Shown piece by piece: positions 23,815 through 32,666 of a stretch of 64,000 nt of DNA. Location: the NCBI RefSeq assembly GCF_003626735.1, contig NZ_RBHX01000001.1:2108001-2172000 (forward strand). The letters run 5' to 3'. The stretch comes from Microbacterium sp. CGR2. GTDB lineage: Bacteria > Actinomycetota > Actinomycetes > Actinomycetales > Microbacteriaceae. The position numbers were made by a program, and so were the translations under genes. Position 1 is the stretch's first letter, and every line of letters starts with the position of its first letter. Below the pieces are notes generated by a model. That model was not told the origin of the DNA, searched no databases, and saw nothing but the letters and a program-made list of their open reading frames with translations.

Positions 23815-26354
23815 TCGGGATCGTCGCCGTCTCCCACAGTGCACGACTCGGGGAGGCGGCGCTGGAGCTTGCCCTCCAGATGGTCCGAGGGGAGAGCGCA
23901 CGGGTGCGGGTGGCAGCAGGAGCCGGGACGGATGCCGACGGCACCCCGATCCTGGGGACGGACGCGGTCGCCGTCGCCGGCGCGATCGACGAGCTAGCCG
24001 CGGACTGCGACGGGGTGCTGGTGCTGATGGACCTCGGATCGGCGGTGCTCAGTGCCGAACTCGCCCTGGAGCTGCGGATGAGTGATGTGCCCGTGCGTCT
24101 CGCGCCTGCGCCGTTCGTCGAAGGGCTGCTTGCGGCGGTGATCTCGGCGTCGGCGGGAGGTTCGCTCGACGCGGTGGCTGCCGAAGCGTCCGCGGCTCTC
24201 ACGGCGAAGACCGGGCAGCTCGGGGAGCCGGACGAGATGCCGCGGGAGGGTGGGGGCACGGTCCACGCGGACACGGGCGCGGAAGGAAACGCCGACACGG
24301 GCGCGGAAGAAACCGCCGCCCTGGTGCGTCGCGTCCGCGTGCGCAATCCGCTCGGCATCCACGCGCGGCCCGCCGCGCTGATCGCCGAGGCGTCCGCCGG
24401 CGCGGATGTGTGGCTGCGTCGTCTTCCCGAGGGGCCCGAGGCGCAGGCCGGGAGCCTGTCACGGTTGCTGATCCTGGGTGCGCGCCAGGGAGATGAGCTC
24501 GAGCTGCGTGCCGTCGGAGCCGACGCTGCAGGCGCGTTGGAGCGAGTGTCGGCGCTGTTCGACGACGGGTTCGGCGAGGGGAACGCCGAGGATGCAGATG
24601 CGGTGACCGGCGCTGCGGCAGGGGCAGCAGCGAAGGACGACGCTCCCGCCACTGATGCGACACCGACGATTCCGGCCCGAACGATTCCGGCCGGGACCAC
24701 GCTCCGCGGGCGCGGGGTGAGTCCCGGCCTGGTTGCCGCACCCGTGCTGCACCTCGCCCCTGCGCTCGCGCAACCCGACGAGACGGTTGTCGTCGCTTTC
24801 GCCGATCGCCCCGTCGAAGCCGCGGCGGTCGAAAGGGCAGCTGCCGCTGCCGCGGAGCAACTGGGCTCACGCGCTGCCGAAGCATCGGGAGAGACGAGAG
24901 CGATCCTCGATGCGGCACGGATGCTCGCTTCCGACCCGCAGCTCGTGTCCGAGGCGATCGCGCTCGTGCAAGGCCAGGGGCGGACCGCTGCGCGAGCGGT
25001 GTGGGAGGCTGCGGCGGAGCAGGAGCGGCAACTCACCGCCCTCGGCGGGCGGACGGCCGAGCGCGCCACCGACATCCGCGACGTGCGCGACCGGATCATC
25101 GCCGAGATTCTGAACATCGATCTGCCCGGAGTTCCGGAGCGGGATGATGTGTTCGTGCTCGTCGCCGCGGACCTCGCCCCGGCGGACACGGCGTCGCTCG
25201 AGGGCAGCAAGTGCGTGGCGCTCGTCACCGAGCAGGGGGGACCCACATCGCACACCGCGATCATCGCCCGATCCCTGGGGCTCACCGCGGTCGTCGGGGT
25301 GGCGGGAGCGACGGCCATCCCCGGCGATACCGTCGTACTCGTCGACGGCGACCGGGGCACCGTCGACGTCGACCCGGTGGCGTCTCGTCTCGCTGACGCC
25401 AGAGCCGCGGTGGCAGCGCCTCCGTTCAGCGGCACCGGCGAACTCGCCGACGGGCTCAGCATCCCCCTCCTCGCGAATGTCGGCGGCGCCGCGGAGGCCG
25501 TAGCCGCAGCATCCGCCCACGCCGAGGGCGTCGGCCTCTTCCGCACCGAGTTCTGCTTCCTGGGTCGGACGGACGCGCCGAGCATCGACGAGCAGGTCAC
25601 GGCGTATCGCGGAGTCCTCGCCCCCTTCGCAGGCCGGAAAGTCGTCGTCCGCACCCTCGACGCCGGCAGTGACAAGCCTCTGCCGTTCGCGAACGCCGAT
25701 CGCGAGGACAATCCTGCGCTCGGCATCCGGGGACTGCGGATCGCCCGGCGGAACCCGCAGCTGCTCGACGATCAACTCCGAGCTCTGGCGCTCGCAGCAG
25801 CTGCCGAATCCACGCAGGTCGAGGTGATGGCGCCCATGGTGTCGACCGTCGACGAAGCGCGGGAGTTCGCCGATCGCTGCCGCGCGGCGGGGCTTGCGCG
25901 CGTCGGAATCATGATCGAGACCCCGTCCGCCGCGCTTCTCGCCCCGGAACTCTTCGAAATCGTCGACTTCGTCAGCCTCGGCACCAACGACCTCGCCCAG
26001 TACACGCTCGCGGCGGATCGGCTGCTCAGCGAGCTCGGCGACCTGAACGATCCATGGCAGCCTGCGGTACTGCGGTTGATCGCCACCGTCGGTGCGGCGG
26101 GGCGCGCTGCCGGTAAGCACGTCGGAGTGTGCGGCGAGGCGGCAGGCGACCCGGCCCTCGCTCCCGTGCTCGTCGGACTCGGGGTCACCTCGCTGTCGAT
26201 GGCGGCGCGATCACTCGGGCGAGTGGCGGCTGCCCTGGCGGAAGTGAGTGGCGAGGCGTGCCGGAGGGCGGCTGCGTCCGCCCTCGCCGCGCCGACGGCG
26301 GACGAGGCACGGGCGGCCGTCGCTGCTTCGAGACGAGCTGGCCGTCCTTCGTGA
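23811..26354 (+). CDS. dhaM: DhaM fused to HPr and complete PTS Enzyme I
   Basis: 847 aa with three phosphotransfer modules: mannose-type EIIA (DhaM, His9 in VSHSA; residues 1-135), HPr (His184 in GIHARPAAL; about 170-255), and Enzyme I (about 295-847; His481 in GGPTSHTAI, the PEP-binding and Cys-containing HVGVCGEAAGDP). It moves phosphate from PEP through EI and HPr to DhaM and then to ADP on DhaL. E. coli DhaM carries only a partial EI; this one appears full length, so the protein could run the whole chain alone. Ala/Asp-rich linkers join the modules. Confidence 0.93.
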   Translation: MIGIVAVSHSARLGEAALELALQMVRGESARVRVAAGAGTDADGTPILGTDAVAVAGAIDELAADCDGVLVLMDLGSAVLSAELALELRMSDVPVRLAPAPFVEGLLAAVISASAGGSLDAVAAEASAALTAKTGQLGEPDEMPREGGGTVHADTGAEGNADTGAEETAALVRRVRVRNPLGIHARPAALIAEASAGADVWLRRLPEGPEAQAGSLSRLLILGARQGDELELRAVGADAAGALERVSALFDDGFGEGNAEDADAVTGAAAGAAAKDDAPATDATPTIPARTIPAGTTLRGRGVSPGLVAAPVLHLAPALAQPDETVVVAFADRPVEAAAVERAAAAAAEQLGSRAAEASGETRAILDAARMLASDPQLVSEAIALVQGQGRTAARAVWEAAAEQERQLTALGGRTAERATDIRDVRDRIIAEILNIDLPGVPERDDVFVLVAADLAPADTASLEGSKCVALVTEQGGPTSHTAIIARSLGLTAVVGVAGATAIPGDTVVLVDGDRGTVDVDPVASRLADARAAVAAPPFSGTGELADGLSIPLLANVGGAAEAVAAASAHAEGVGLFRTEFCFLGRTDAPSIDEQVTAYRGVLAPFAGRKVVVRTLDAGSDKPLPFANADREDNPALGIRGLRIARRNPQLLDDQLRALALAAAAESTQVEVMAPMVSTVDEAREFADRCRAAGLARVGIMIETPSAALLAPELFEIVDFVSLGTNDLAQYTLAADRLLSELGDLNDPWQPAVLRLIATVGAAGRAAGKHVGVCGEAAGDPALAPVLVGLGVTSLSMAARSLGRVAAALAEVSGEACRRAAASALAAPTADEARAAVAASRRAGRPS

Positions 26355-26387
26355 CGGTATATGCCGTGGATGGCATGAGATCGGTCT

Positions 26388-26405
26388 CGTTTCCGTCTCG
26401 AAACG
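26388..26405 (+). terminator. Weak hairpin after dhaM
   Basis: CGTTTC (26388-26393) and GAAACG (26400-26405) with a 6-nt loop, in the 138-bp gap between dhaM and the lipoprotein gene. Short stem and no T-tract, so low certainty. Confidence 0.3.
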
Positions 26406-26492
26406 TCCTGACTTCTCAGCTGTGTCGGTTATGCCCTTACCATCGCGACAGGCGGATACGCCGACTGGCACCCAGGAGTCCGGAGGACTGAG

Positions 26493-27788
26493 ATGGCACG
26501 ATCGACGGCTGTCCGAGGCGCGTTCGTCAGCACGTTCCTGCTGGGGGCGCTCTTCGCGCTCTCGGCGTGCGCGGCGCCGGTCGAAGCGGCGCCGTCACCG
26601 TCCGCGGCGGCTCCTCCGCCTTCTCCTTCGCCTTCGCCCACCCCGTACGCAGGCCCCGTTGCGTTCGTCGGCGACGAACTCGAGCTGGTGCTGCCGACGG
26701 CGGAAGAGCTCACCGGAGTGCTTGCGGGCGCCACGGACGTCGGGGCTCCCTCCTCGTACCTCGAGCAGATATCCGATGGCGGGGGACCCCAACCCGCCCC
26801 GGCCATCTGCATGGCGCCATTCGCGGAGCAATCGCTGTCCAGCGTCGGCGCGCGCACGATGTCGTGGACCGTACCCGACGGCCCTCGGGGCACGACAGGT
26901 CAGCTCTCCGCGCTGCAGTTCGCCGATGAGGCCCAGGCGACCGAGCGGATGGATCAACTGGTCGCCGCAGGGGAGCAGTGCGGACAGTTCGACTACAACG
27001 GACCGGCGAGCTTCGAAGCGGTCGTCAAGGACGACTCGGAGCACGCGCGGGCGCTGGCCGGAACCCTGAGCATCAGCGAGACCGAAGGCGGGTGGAGCGA
27101 ATTCGAGGCGTTCGCCGCCGTCGGCAACGTCGTCATCCACCTGCGGCATCCTGTCGTCGGAGACACCGCCGTCGACGCCGACGCCGTCGCGACACTTCTC
27201 CAGGATCAAGCCGAGCACGCATACGTCGCCCTCGTGGACGACCTCACGGCGAATCCGCCCGCGCCGGAGGTCGAGTCCACCCCCGATGCGGCTGCGCCCT
27301 GGAACGAGTGGGAGATCACCGCGACAGGAGTCGGTCCCGTCCGCCTCGGAGACACCATCGATGTGGCAACCGCTGCAGTCACGGATGCCGAAGTGACCGA
27401 GCCCGAGTTCGAAGGCCTGCCATGGACGCTGACGAACGCCGCAGGCACGGCTTCGCTGCTCATCGTGGCGCGAGAGGGCGGCGACACGGTGGTGGCGATC
27501 ACTGCAGGCAACGAACGCACTCTGGACGATTCAGCGCAGGACGGTTCAGCGCTGCCTGCCCGGGGCGACATCCGCGTCGGAGGTCTGCTCTCGGAGGCCG
27601 TCGCCGCCTTCCCCGGGGGGACGACGGTCGACATCGTCTCCTCCGGAGACAGTCGCTACGAGGTCGCCACCAGAGACGGCCGTCTGTTCACCTTCCACGC
27701 CGACCGTGGCGCCACTGACGCGGAGGCGACCATCGTGGGCATCAGTGTCGAGGATGCCACGACCCGCCGCGGCCTCGTCTTCGAGTGA
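26493..27788 (+). CDS. Lipoprotein, unknown function
   Basis: 431 aa. Signal peptide with lipobox LFALSAC (Cys26 lipidated), then a Pro/Ser linker (residues 30-50) and a mature region without a family I recognise. The first part (50-250) and second part (270-431, beginning WNEWEITATGVGPVRLGDTID) look like two related beta-rich domains. It would be anchored on the outer face of the membrane. GGAGG precedes the ATG. It converges on paaZ, with stops only 10 bp apart, and its link to dhaKLM upstream is unclear. Confidence 0.75.
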   Translation: MARSTAVRGAFVSTFLLGALFALSACAAPVEAAPSPSAAAPPPSPSPSPTPYAGPVAFVGDELELVLPTAEELTGVLAGATDVGAPSSYLEQISDGGGPQPAPAICMAPFAEQSLSSVGARTMSWTVPDGPRGTTGQLSALQFADEAQATERMDQLVAAGEQCGQFDYNGPASFEAVVKDDSEHARALAGTLSISETEGGWSEFEAFAAVGNVVIHLRHPVVGDTAVDADAVATLLQDQAEHAYVALVDDLTANPPAPEVESTPDAAAPWNEWEITATGVGPVRLGDTIDVATAAVTDAEVTEPEFEGLPWTLTNAAGTASLLIVAREGGDTVVAITAGNERTLDDSAQDGSALPARGDIRVGGLLSEAVAAFPGGTTVDIVSSGDSRYEVATRDGRLFTFHADRGATDAEATIVGISVEDATTRRGLVFE

Positions 27789-27797
27789 AGACCCCCC

Positions 27798-29867
27798 TCA
27801 CACCGCTGCGAGCTCCTTGCTGACCAGGGTGAGCACGTCGTAGGTGGCGACGTCTTCGTCGGCCTGATTGCGGATGACGGCATCCCACCGGACTTCGCCG
27901 TACTCGTCGGTCTCTCGCGGCGTGATCTGTTTCGCGGTCAGAGTGACCCGGATCGCGTCGCCGGGTGACACCGGAGTCAGGAACCGGAGATTCTCGAGAC
28001 CGTAGTTCGCCAGCACCGGACCGGGCTCCGGGTCGACGAAGAGACCTGCGGCCCACGACACGAGCAGGTAGCCGTGGGCGACACGGCCCGGGAAGAACGG
28101 ATTCGCTGCCGCGGCGTCTTCATTCATGTGGGCGTAGAACGTGTCGCCCGTGAAATGCGCGAACGTCTCGATGTCGTCGAGGGTCACCTCGCGAGAGGCC
28201 GAGACGATCTGGTCCCCGATGCGCAACTCGGCCAGCGACTTGCGGAACGGGTGCCGGTCTCCGCTCTGCGCTGCCGCTCCGGCGTGCCAGACCCCGGTGA
28301 GAGCGGTGAGCATCTCGGGGGAGCCCTGAACCGCCGTGCGCTGCATATGGTGCAGCACCGCGCGGATGCCGCCGAGCTCTTCGCCACCGCCGGCGCGACC
28401 CGGTCCGCCGTGCACGAGGTTCGGGAGCGGAGAGCCGTGGCCTGTCGACGAGCGGGCATCGTCACGGTCGAGCATCAGGACGCGTCCGTTGAACGGGGCG
28501 ATGCGCCGGGCGAGGTCCACAGCCTCCACCGGATCGTGGGTGGCGATGCTCGTCACCAGGGAACCGCCACCCCGGGCGACGAGCGCTGCGGCGTCGGCGG
28601 TCGTGTCGTAGGTCAACAGTGACGCCACCGGGCCGAACGCTTCGACGGTGTGCACGGCATCCGCCTGCGGATCGTCGAAGCGCAGCAGAAGGGGTGGGAG
28701 GAACCCGCCGTCGGGAGCCGCGCCCATGGTTCCGTCGGCGTGCCGCACCTCGGGGACCTCCGTCGCTCCGAGCACGAGCCTCCCGCCGGCGTCCTGCAAC
28801 CGGCGCACCTGGCGGACGACCTCGTCCCGCTGGCCGATCGATGCCAACGGTCCCATCGTGACCCCATCGGCGCGCGGGTCTCCGAGGACGGTCTTCTCTT
28901 CGATGCGCGCGCGCACCGCCTCGACCACGGCATCCGCCACCGAGGTCGGCACGATCGCCCGGCGGATGGCGGTGCACTTCTGCCCGGCCTTCGCGGTCAT
29001 CTCGGTCACCAGCTGGCGCACGTACGCATCGAACTCGGGCGTCCCTGGGACGGCATCCGCGCCGAGCACCGAGGCGTTGATCGAGTCTGTCTCGGTCGTG
29101 AACCGCACACCTCCGGTCTGCACCGCCGGATGTGCTTTCAGTTTCTCCGCGGTCGACGCGCTGCCGGTGAAGCCGACGATGTCGCCGAGACGCAGGTGGT
29201 CGAACAGCGTCGGGACGCTGCCGCTGACGAGCTGCAGCGACCCCTCCGGCAGCAGCCCGGAGTCGACCAGGATCCGCACCATCGCCTCGGCGACGTAACC
29301 GGTGGGGGTCGCGGGCTTCACGAGAGTCGGCATGCCGGCGAGGAACGCAGGGGCGAGCTTCTCGAGTGCCCCCCAGACGGGGAAGTTGAAGGCGTTGATC
29401 TGCACAGCGACGCCGGGAAGGGACGTGTACACGTGTCGGCCGAGGAACGAGCCGTCCTTCGACAGCACCTCCACCGGGCCGTCGACATGGACCGTCCCGT
29501 TGGGAAGTTCACGGCGACCCTTCCCGGAGTATGAGAAGAGCACGCCGATACCGCCGTCGATGTCGACCCACGAATCCGTCTTCGTGGCCCCGGCGCGTGC
29601 GGACAGCGCATACAGCTCGTCCTTGCGCTCGGTCAGCGCGAGGGCGAACTTCTTCAGCAGCACGGCTCGCTGATGGAAGGTGAGTGCGCCGAGGCTTGCA
29701 TGACCGACGGTTCGCGCGTGCTCCAGCGCGGAGTCCAGATCCAGGCCGTCGGCACTCACCCGAGCGACGATCTCGCCGGTCGACGCATCTCGCACCGCCG
29801 TCGCGTCCACGGTGCCCGACGGCGTCCACCATGCCCCCTCGACGTAACTCGGAAGGTGATCGGTCAT
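27798..29867 (-). CDS. paaZ: PaaZ, bifunctional oxepin-CoA hydrolase / aldehyde dehydrogenase
   Basis: 689 aa. Residues 1-520 are an aldehyde dehydrogenase with catalytic Cys in GQKCTAIRR and the NAD segment FTGSASTAEKLK; residues about 545-689 are an MaoC-type hydratase with the active motif FTGDTFYAHMNEDAAAANPFF and GRVAHGYLL. PaaZ opens the oxepin ring and oxidises the aldehyde. Both active sites appear intact. The ORF extends to 29900, but the ATG at 29867 overlaps the paaH stop by 4 bp and matches the family N-terminus. It is the last gene of a seven-gene operon. Confidence 0.95.
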   Translation of the reverse strand: MTDHLPSYVEGAWWTPSGTVDATAVRDASTGEIVARVSADGLDLDSALEHARTVGHASLGALTFHQRAVLLKKFALALTERKDELYALSARAGATKTDSWVDIDGGIGVLFSYSGKGRRELPNGTVHVDGPVEVLSKDGSFLGRHVYTSLPGVAVQINAFNFPVWGALEKLAPAFLAGMPTLVKPATPTGYVAEAMVRILVDSGLLPEGSLQLVSGSVPTLFDHLRLGDIVGFTGSASTAEKLKAHPAVQTGGVRFTTETDSINASVLGADAVPGTPEFDAYVRQLVTEMTAKAGQKCTAIRRAIVPTSVADAVVEAVRARIEEKTVLGDPRADGVTMGPLASIGQRDEVVRQVRRLQDAGGRLVLGATEVPEVRHADGTMGAAPDGGFLPPLLLRFDDPQADAVHTVEAFGPVASLLTYDTTADAAALVARGGGSLVTSIATHDPVEAVDLARRIAPFNGRVLMLDRDDARSSTGHGSPLPNLVHGGPGRAGGGEELGGIRAVLHHMQRTAVQGSPEMLTALTGVWHAGAAAQSGDRHPFRKSLAELRIGDQIVSASREVTLDDIETFAHFTGDTFYAHMNEDAAAANPFFPGRVAHGYLLVSWAAGLFVDPEPGPVLANYGLENLRFLTPVSPGDAIRVTLTAKQITPRETDEYGEVRWDAVIRNQADEDVATYDVLTLVSKELAAV

Positions 29868-30751
29868 CGCGTGCCCTCGTTCCCTGTCGGTGCCGGCCAT
29901 GTGTAGAAGCCTTCGCCGCTCTTCCGGCCGAGTTTTCCCTCGGCGACCATCGTGCGCAGCAACCGGGGTGGTTCGAATCGCTCGCCCAGGGTGGCGGCGA
30001 GTTCCTCCGCGATGCCCAGCCGCACATCCAGTCCCACGATGTCCGTCGTGCGCAGCGGCCCGATCGGATGCCGGTAGCCGAGGGTCATGGCGGCATCGAT
30101 GTCGGCGGCGCTCGCGACGCCCTCCTCCCGCATGCGGATCGCTTCGAGGCCGAGGACAACGCCCAGTCGTGACGAGGCGAAGCCCGGGGAATCGTGCACG
30201 ACGATCGGCGTCTTACCCAGTGCCCGTATCCACCCGCAGGCTTGCTGGACGAGAGCTTCCGGGGTCGCCCCGCCGCGCACCACCTCCACGAGGGCCGATG
30301 ACGGCACGGGGTTGAAGAAGTGCAGGCCGAGGAAGTCCTCCGGCCGGGTGCGGGCCGCAGCGAGGTCGTCGATCGAGATCGAGGAGGTGTTCGAGGCCAG
30401 GATCGCGCCGCGTCCCAGTGCCTCTTCGGCACGGCGGAGGGCTGCGTCCTTGAGCGCTCGATCTTCGGGAACGGCCTCGATCACCAGGTCGCAGTCCGCG
30501 AAGGATGCGACGTCGGTGCCGCAGCCGATGCGCGGGATGAGGCCCGACTCGTCGACCTCGGGATCGCGCTCTGCGGAGCGGCGGATGCTCTCGCCGATGC
30601 GTTCCGCCGCGGCCTCGGCGCTCGCTTCATCCCGTTCGACGACGCTCACCCGTGAACCCGCGAGCAGGAACGCGTGTGCGATCCCCGCTCCCATGCGACC
30701 GCCGCCGATCACGCCGACGCGTGCCGGCGCCGCGGCCGAAGGCTCGTTCAT
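29864..30751 (-). CDS. paaH: 3-hydroxyacyl-CoA dehydrogenase, PaaH-like
   Basis: 295 aa. Rossmann motif GVIGGGRMGAGIAHAF (about 13-28), SNTSS with the catalytic serine region, and the His/Glu pair in LGLHFFNPV and the later helical domain (LGYRHPIGPLRTTDIVGLDV). It oxidises 3-hydroxyadipyl-CoA with NAD in the lower phenylacetate pathway. A second use in fatty-acid oxidation is possible, but its position between paaF and paaZ favours PaaH. It overlaps both neighbours by 4 bp. Confidence 0.9.
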   Translation of the reverse strand: MNEPSAAAPARVGVIGGGRMGAGIAHAFLLAGSRVSVVERDEASAEAAAERIGESIRRSAERDPEVDESGLIPRIGCGTDVASFADCDLVIEAVPEDRALKDAALRRAEEALGRGAILASNTSSISIDDLAAARTRPEDFLGLHFFNPVPSSALVEVVRGGATPEALVQQACGWIRALGKTPIVVHDSPGFASSRLGVVLGLEAIRMREEGVASAADIDAAMTLGYRHPIGPLRTTDIVGLDVRLGIAEELAATLGERFEPPRLLRTMVAEGKLGRKSGEGFYTWPAPTGNEGTR

Positions 30752-31482
30752 CGTCGTGCCCGGCGTTCGAGGAACTCGGTCATGCGGCGCTTCTTCTCCG
30801 GCGACTCGAAAAGCTGCGCCTGCAGTTCGCGTTCGATCGCCGGATGTTCGACGGGCCGAGCGCGCAGCACACGCTTGGTGAGTTGCGTGGCGAGCGGGTC
30901 GTTGCGGCTGATCCGGTCGGCGATGGCATGCGCGGCGGCACCGAGCTCTTCGGCGGGGTGAACCGCCGAGACGAGCCCCCAGGCCAGAGCCTCATCCGCG
31001 TCGAGGATGCGCGCGGTGAGCAGCAACTCGCTCGCCCTGGCTTCTCCGACGATCTCCGGAAGGCGCCACGTCGCGCCGGCGGCGGCGATGATCCCGAGGC
31101 CAGTTTCCGGGTTGCCCATGCGCAGCGCCGGGGTGCCGATCCTGATGTCCGCGGCATAGGCGAGCTCGGCGCCGCCGCCGAGCGCGTACCCGTCGATCGC
31201 GGCGATCACTGGCATGGGCAGCTCGCGGACGCGAATGAATGCCGTCGCGTTGATGCCGCGACGAGCGTCGTCGGCCGTGCGCTCGCGGAGTTCGGCGATG
31301 TCGGCACCGGCCGCGAAGACACCCCCGGCCCCCGTGAGAATGAGTGTGCGGGGGTGCTGCTCGAGGGTTGCGCACAGCTCGTGCAGGTCGTCGATCATGC
31401 CCTGGTCGATCGCATTGCGCTTTTCGGGGCGATCGAGCGTCGCCACGACTCGGTCGTCCCGCTCCTCTACGCGGATGGTCAT
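30748..31482 (-). CDS. paaF: Enoyl-CoA hydratase, PaaF-like
   Basis: 244 aa crotonase. The oxyanion hole GVFAAGADIAE and the two catalytic glutamates, in GGGAELAYA and NPETGLGI, are present, which marks a true hydratase. It hydrates 2,3-dehydroadipyl-CoA. ATG 31482 overlaps the paaJ stop; an upstream extension to 31530 has no ribosome site and lies inside paaJ. Confidence 0.88.
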   Translation of the reverse strand: MTIRVEERDDRVVATLDRPEKRNAIDQGMIDDLHELCATLEQHPRTLILTGAGGVFAAGADIAELRERTADDARRGINATAFIRVRELPMPVIAAIDGYALGGGAELAYAADIRIGTPALRMGNPETGLGIIAAAGATWRLPEIVGEARASELLLTARILDADEALAWGLVSAVHPAEELGAAAHAIADRISRNDPLATQLTKRVLRARPVEHPAIERELQAQLFESPEKKRRMTEFLERRARR

Positions 31483-32666
31483 GCCACGCGCTCCACGATC
31501 ATCGCCGTGCCCTGGCCGACACCGACGCACATCGTCGCGAGACCGAGTTCAGCGCCCTCGCGCTCCATGCGGCCGAGGAGGGTGACCACGATCCGGCATC
31601 CGCTGGATCCGAGGGGGTGGCCGAGGGCGATCGCGCCGCCGTCGCGGTTGGCGATCTCGGGGTCGATCGCGAGGCGTCGGAGTGAGGCGAGGGATTGCGT
31701 CGCGAAGGCTTCGTTGAGCTCGACGGCACCGATCCGGGAGATCGGGATGCCGACGCGCTGAAGCGCTTTCTCGGTCGCGGGAACCGGGCCGAGGCCCATG
31801 ATCTCCGGGGCCAGGCCCGCCGAGGTCGTGGTGAGGATGCGCGCCCGAGGAGTCAGACCGAGACGGCGGACCGCGTCGGCGCTCGCCACCACGATCGCGG
31901 AGGAGCCGTCGTTGAGGGAGCTGGAGTTGCCGGCGGTGACGACGCTGCCCCCGGGCACGACAGGGCGCAGCCCCGCGAGAACTTCGAGGCTCGTGTCTCG
32001 GCGCGGGCCCTCGTCGGTCGTGAGCTCGCCGGTGCGCGTGGCCACGGAGACGGTCTCGGCGTCGAACCGTCCGGCGTCGATCGCGGCGATGGCGCGCTGC
32101 TGACTTCGCAGGGCGAAGGCGTCGGCATCCTCGCGGGTGATGCCGTCGCGGCGAGCGACCTCTTCGGCTGTCTCGGGCATCGAGGAGGTCGCCTTGTCTC
32201 GCGCGCGGAGGCGCGGGTTGGTGAACCGCCAGCCGATCGAGGTGTCGAACGACTCACCCGGCTTCCCCCAGGCGCGCTGTGGCTTCGCCTGCACCCACGG
32301 CGCACGCGTCATCGATTCCGCGCCGCCGGCGACGATGACGTCGGCGTCTCCGGCGCGGATCGCCTGGGCAGCCAGCGCGATCGCCGACATTCCGGATGCG
32401 CACAGCCGGTTGACGGTGACCCCGGGGACGGTGTCGGGGAGGCCTGCGAGCAGCACCGCCATGCGCGCGACGTTCCGGTTGTCTTCCCCGGCTTGATTCG
32501 CCGCTCCGAGGATGACCTCATCGACGGCGGCGTCCGGGACGCCTGCCCGGTCGAGTGCCTCACGAACGGCGAGGGCGGCGAGGTCGTCCGGGCGGACGTC
32601 GGCGAGGGCCCCGCCGTAACGCCCGACGGGTGTGCGCACCCCGCCGACGAGGAACACGTCGACCAT
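31479..32666 (-). CDS. paaJ: 3-oxoadipyl-CoA/acetyl-CoA thiolase, PaaJ-like
   Basis: 395 aa with the full thiolase set: nucleophile Cys89 in NRLCASGMSA, GHPLGSSG, and the C-terminal CVGVGQG with the acid/base Cys. In this place its probable reaction is cleavage of 3-oxoadipyl-CoA to succinyl-CoA and acetyl-CoA. The ATG at 32666 overlaps the E2 stop by one base. General thiolases look the same, so the substrate comes from context. Confidence 0.9.
   Translation of the reverse strand: MVDVFLVGGVRTPVGRYGGALADVRPDDLAALAVREALDRAGVPDAAVDEVILGAANQAGEDNRNVARMAVLLAGLPDTVPGVTVNRLCASGMSAIALAAQAIRAGDADVIVAGGAESMTRAPWVQAKPQRAWGKPGESFDTSIGWRFTNPRLRARDKATSSMPETAEEVARRDGITREDADAFALRSQQRAIAAIDAGRFDAETVSVATRTGELTTDEGPRRDTSLEVLAGLRPVVPGGSVVTAGNSSSLNDGSSAIVVASADAVRRLGLTPRARILTTTSAGLAPEIMGLGPVPATEKALQRVGIPISRIGAVELNEAFATQSLASLRRLAIDPEIANRDGGAIALGHPLGSSGCRIVVTLLGRMEREGAELGLATMCVGVGQGTAMIVERVA

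Noticed and set aside
29930..29990. tRNA-like string GGTTCGAATC
   Set aside because: It falls inside paaH codons and there is no acceptor or anticodon arm around it.
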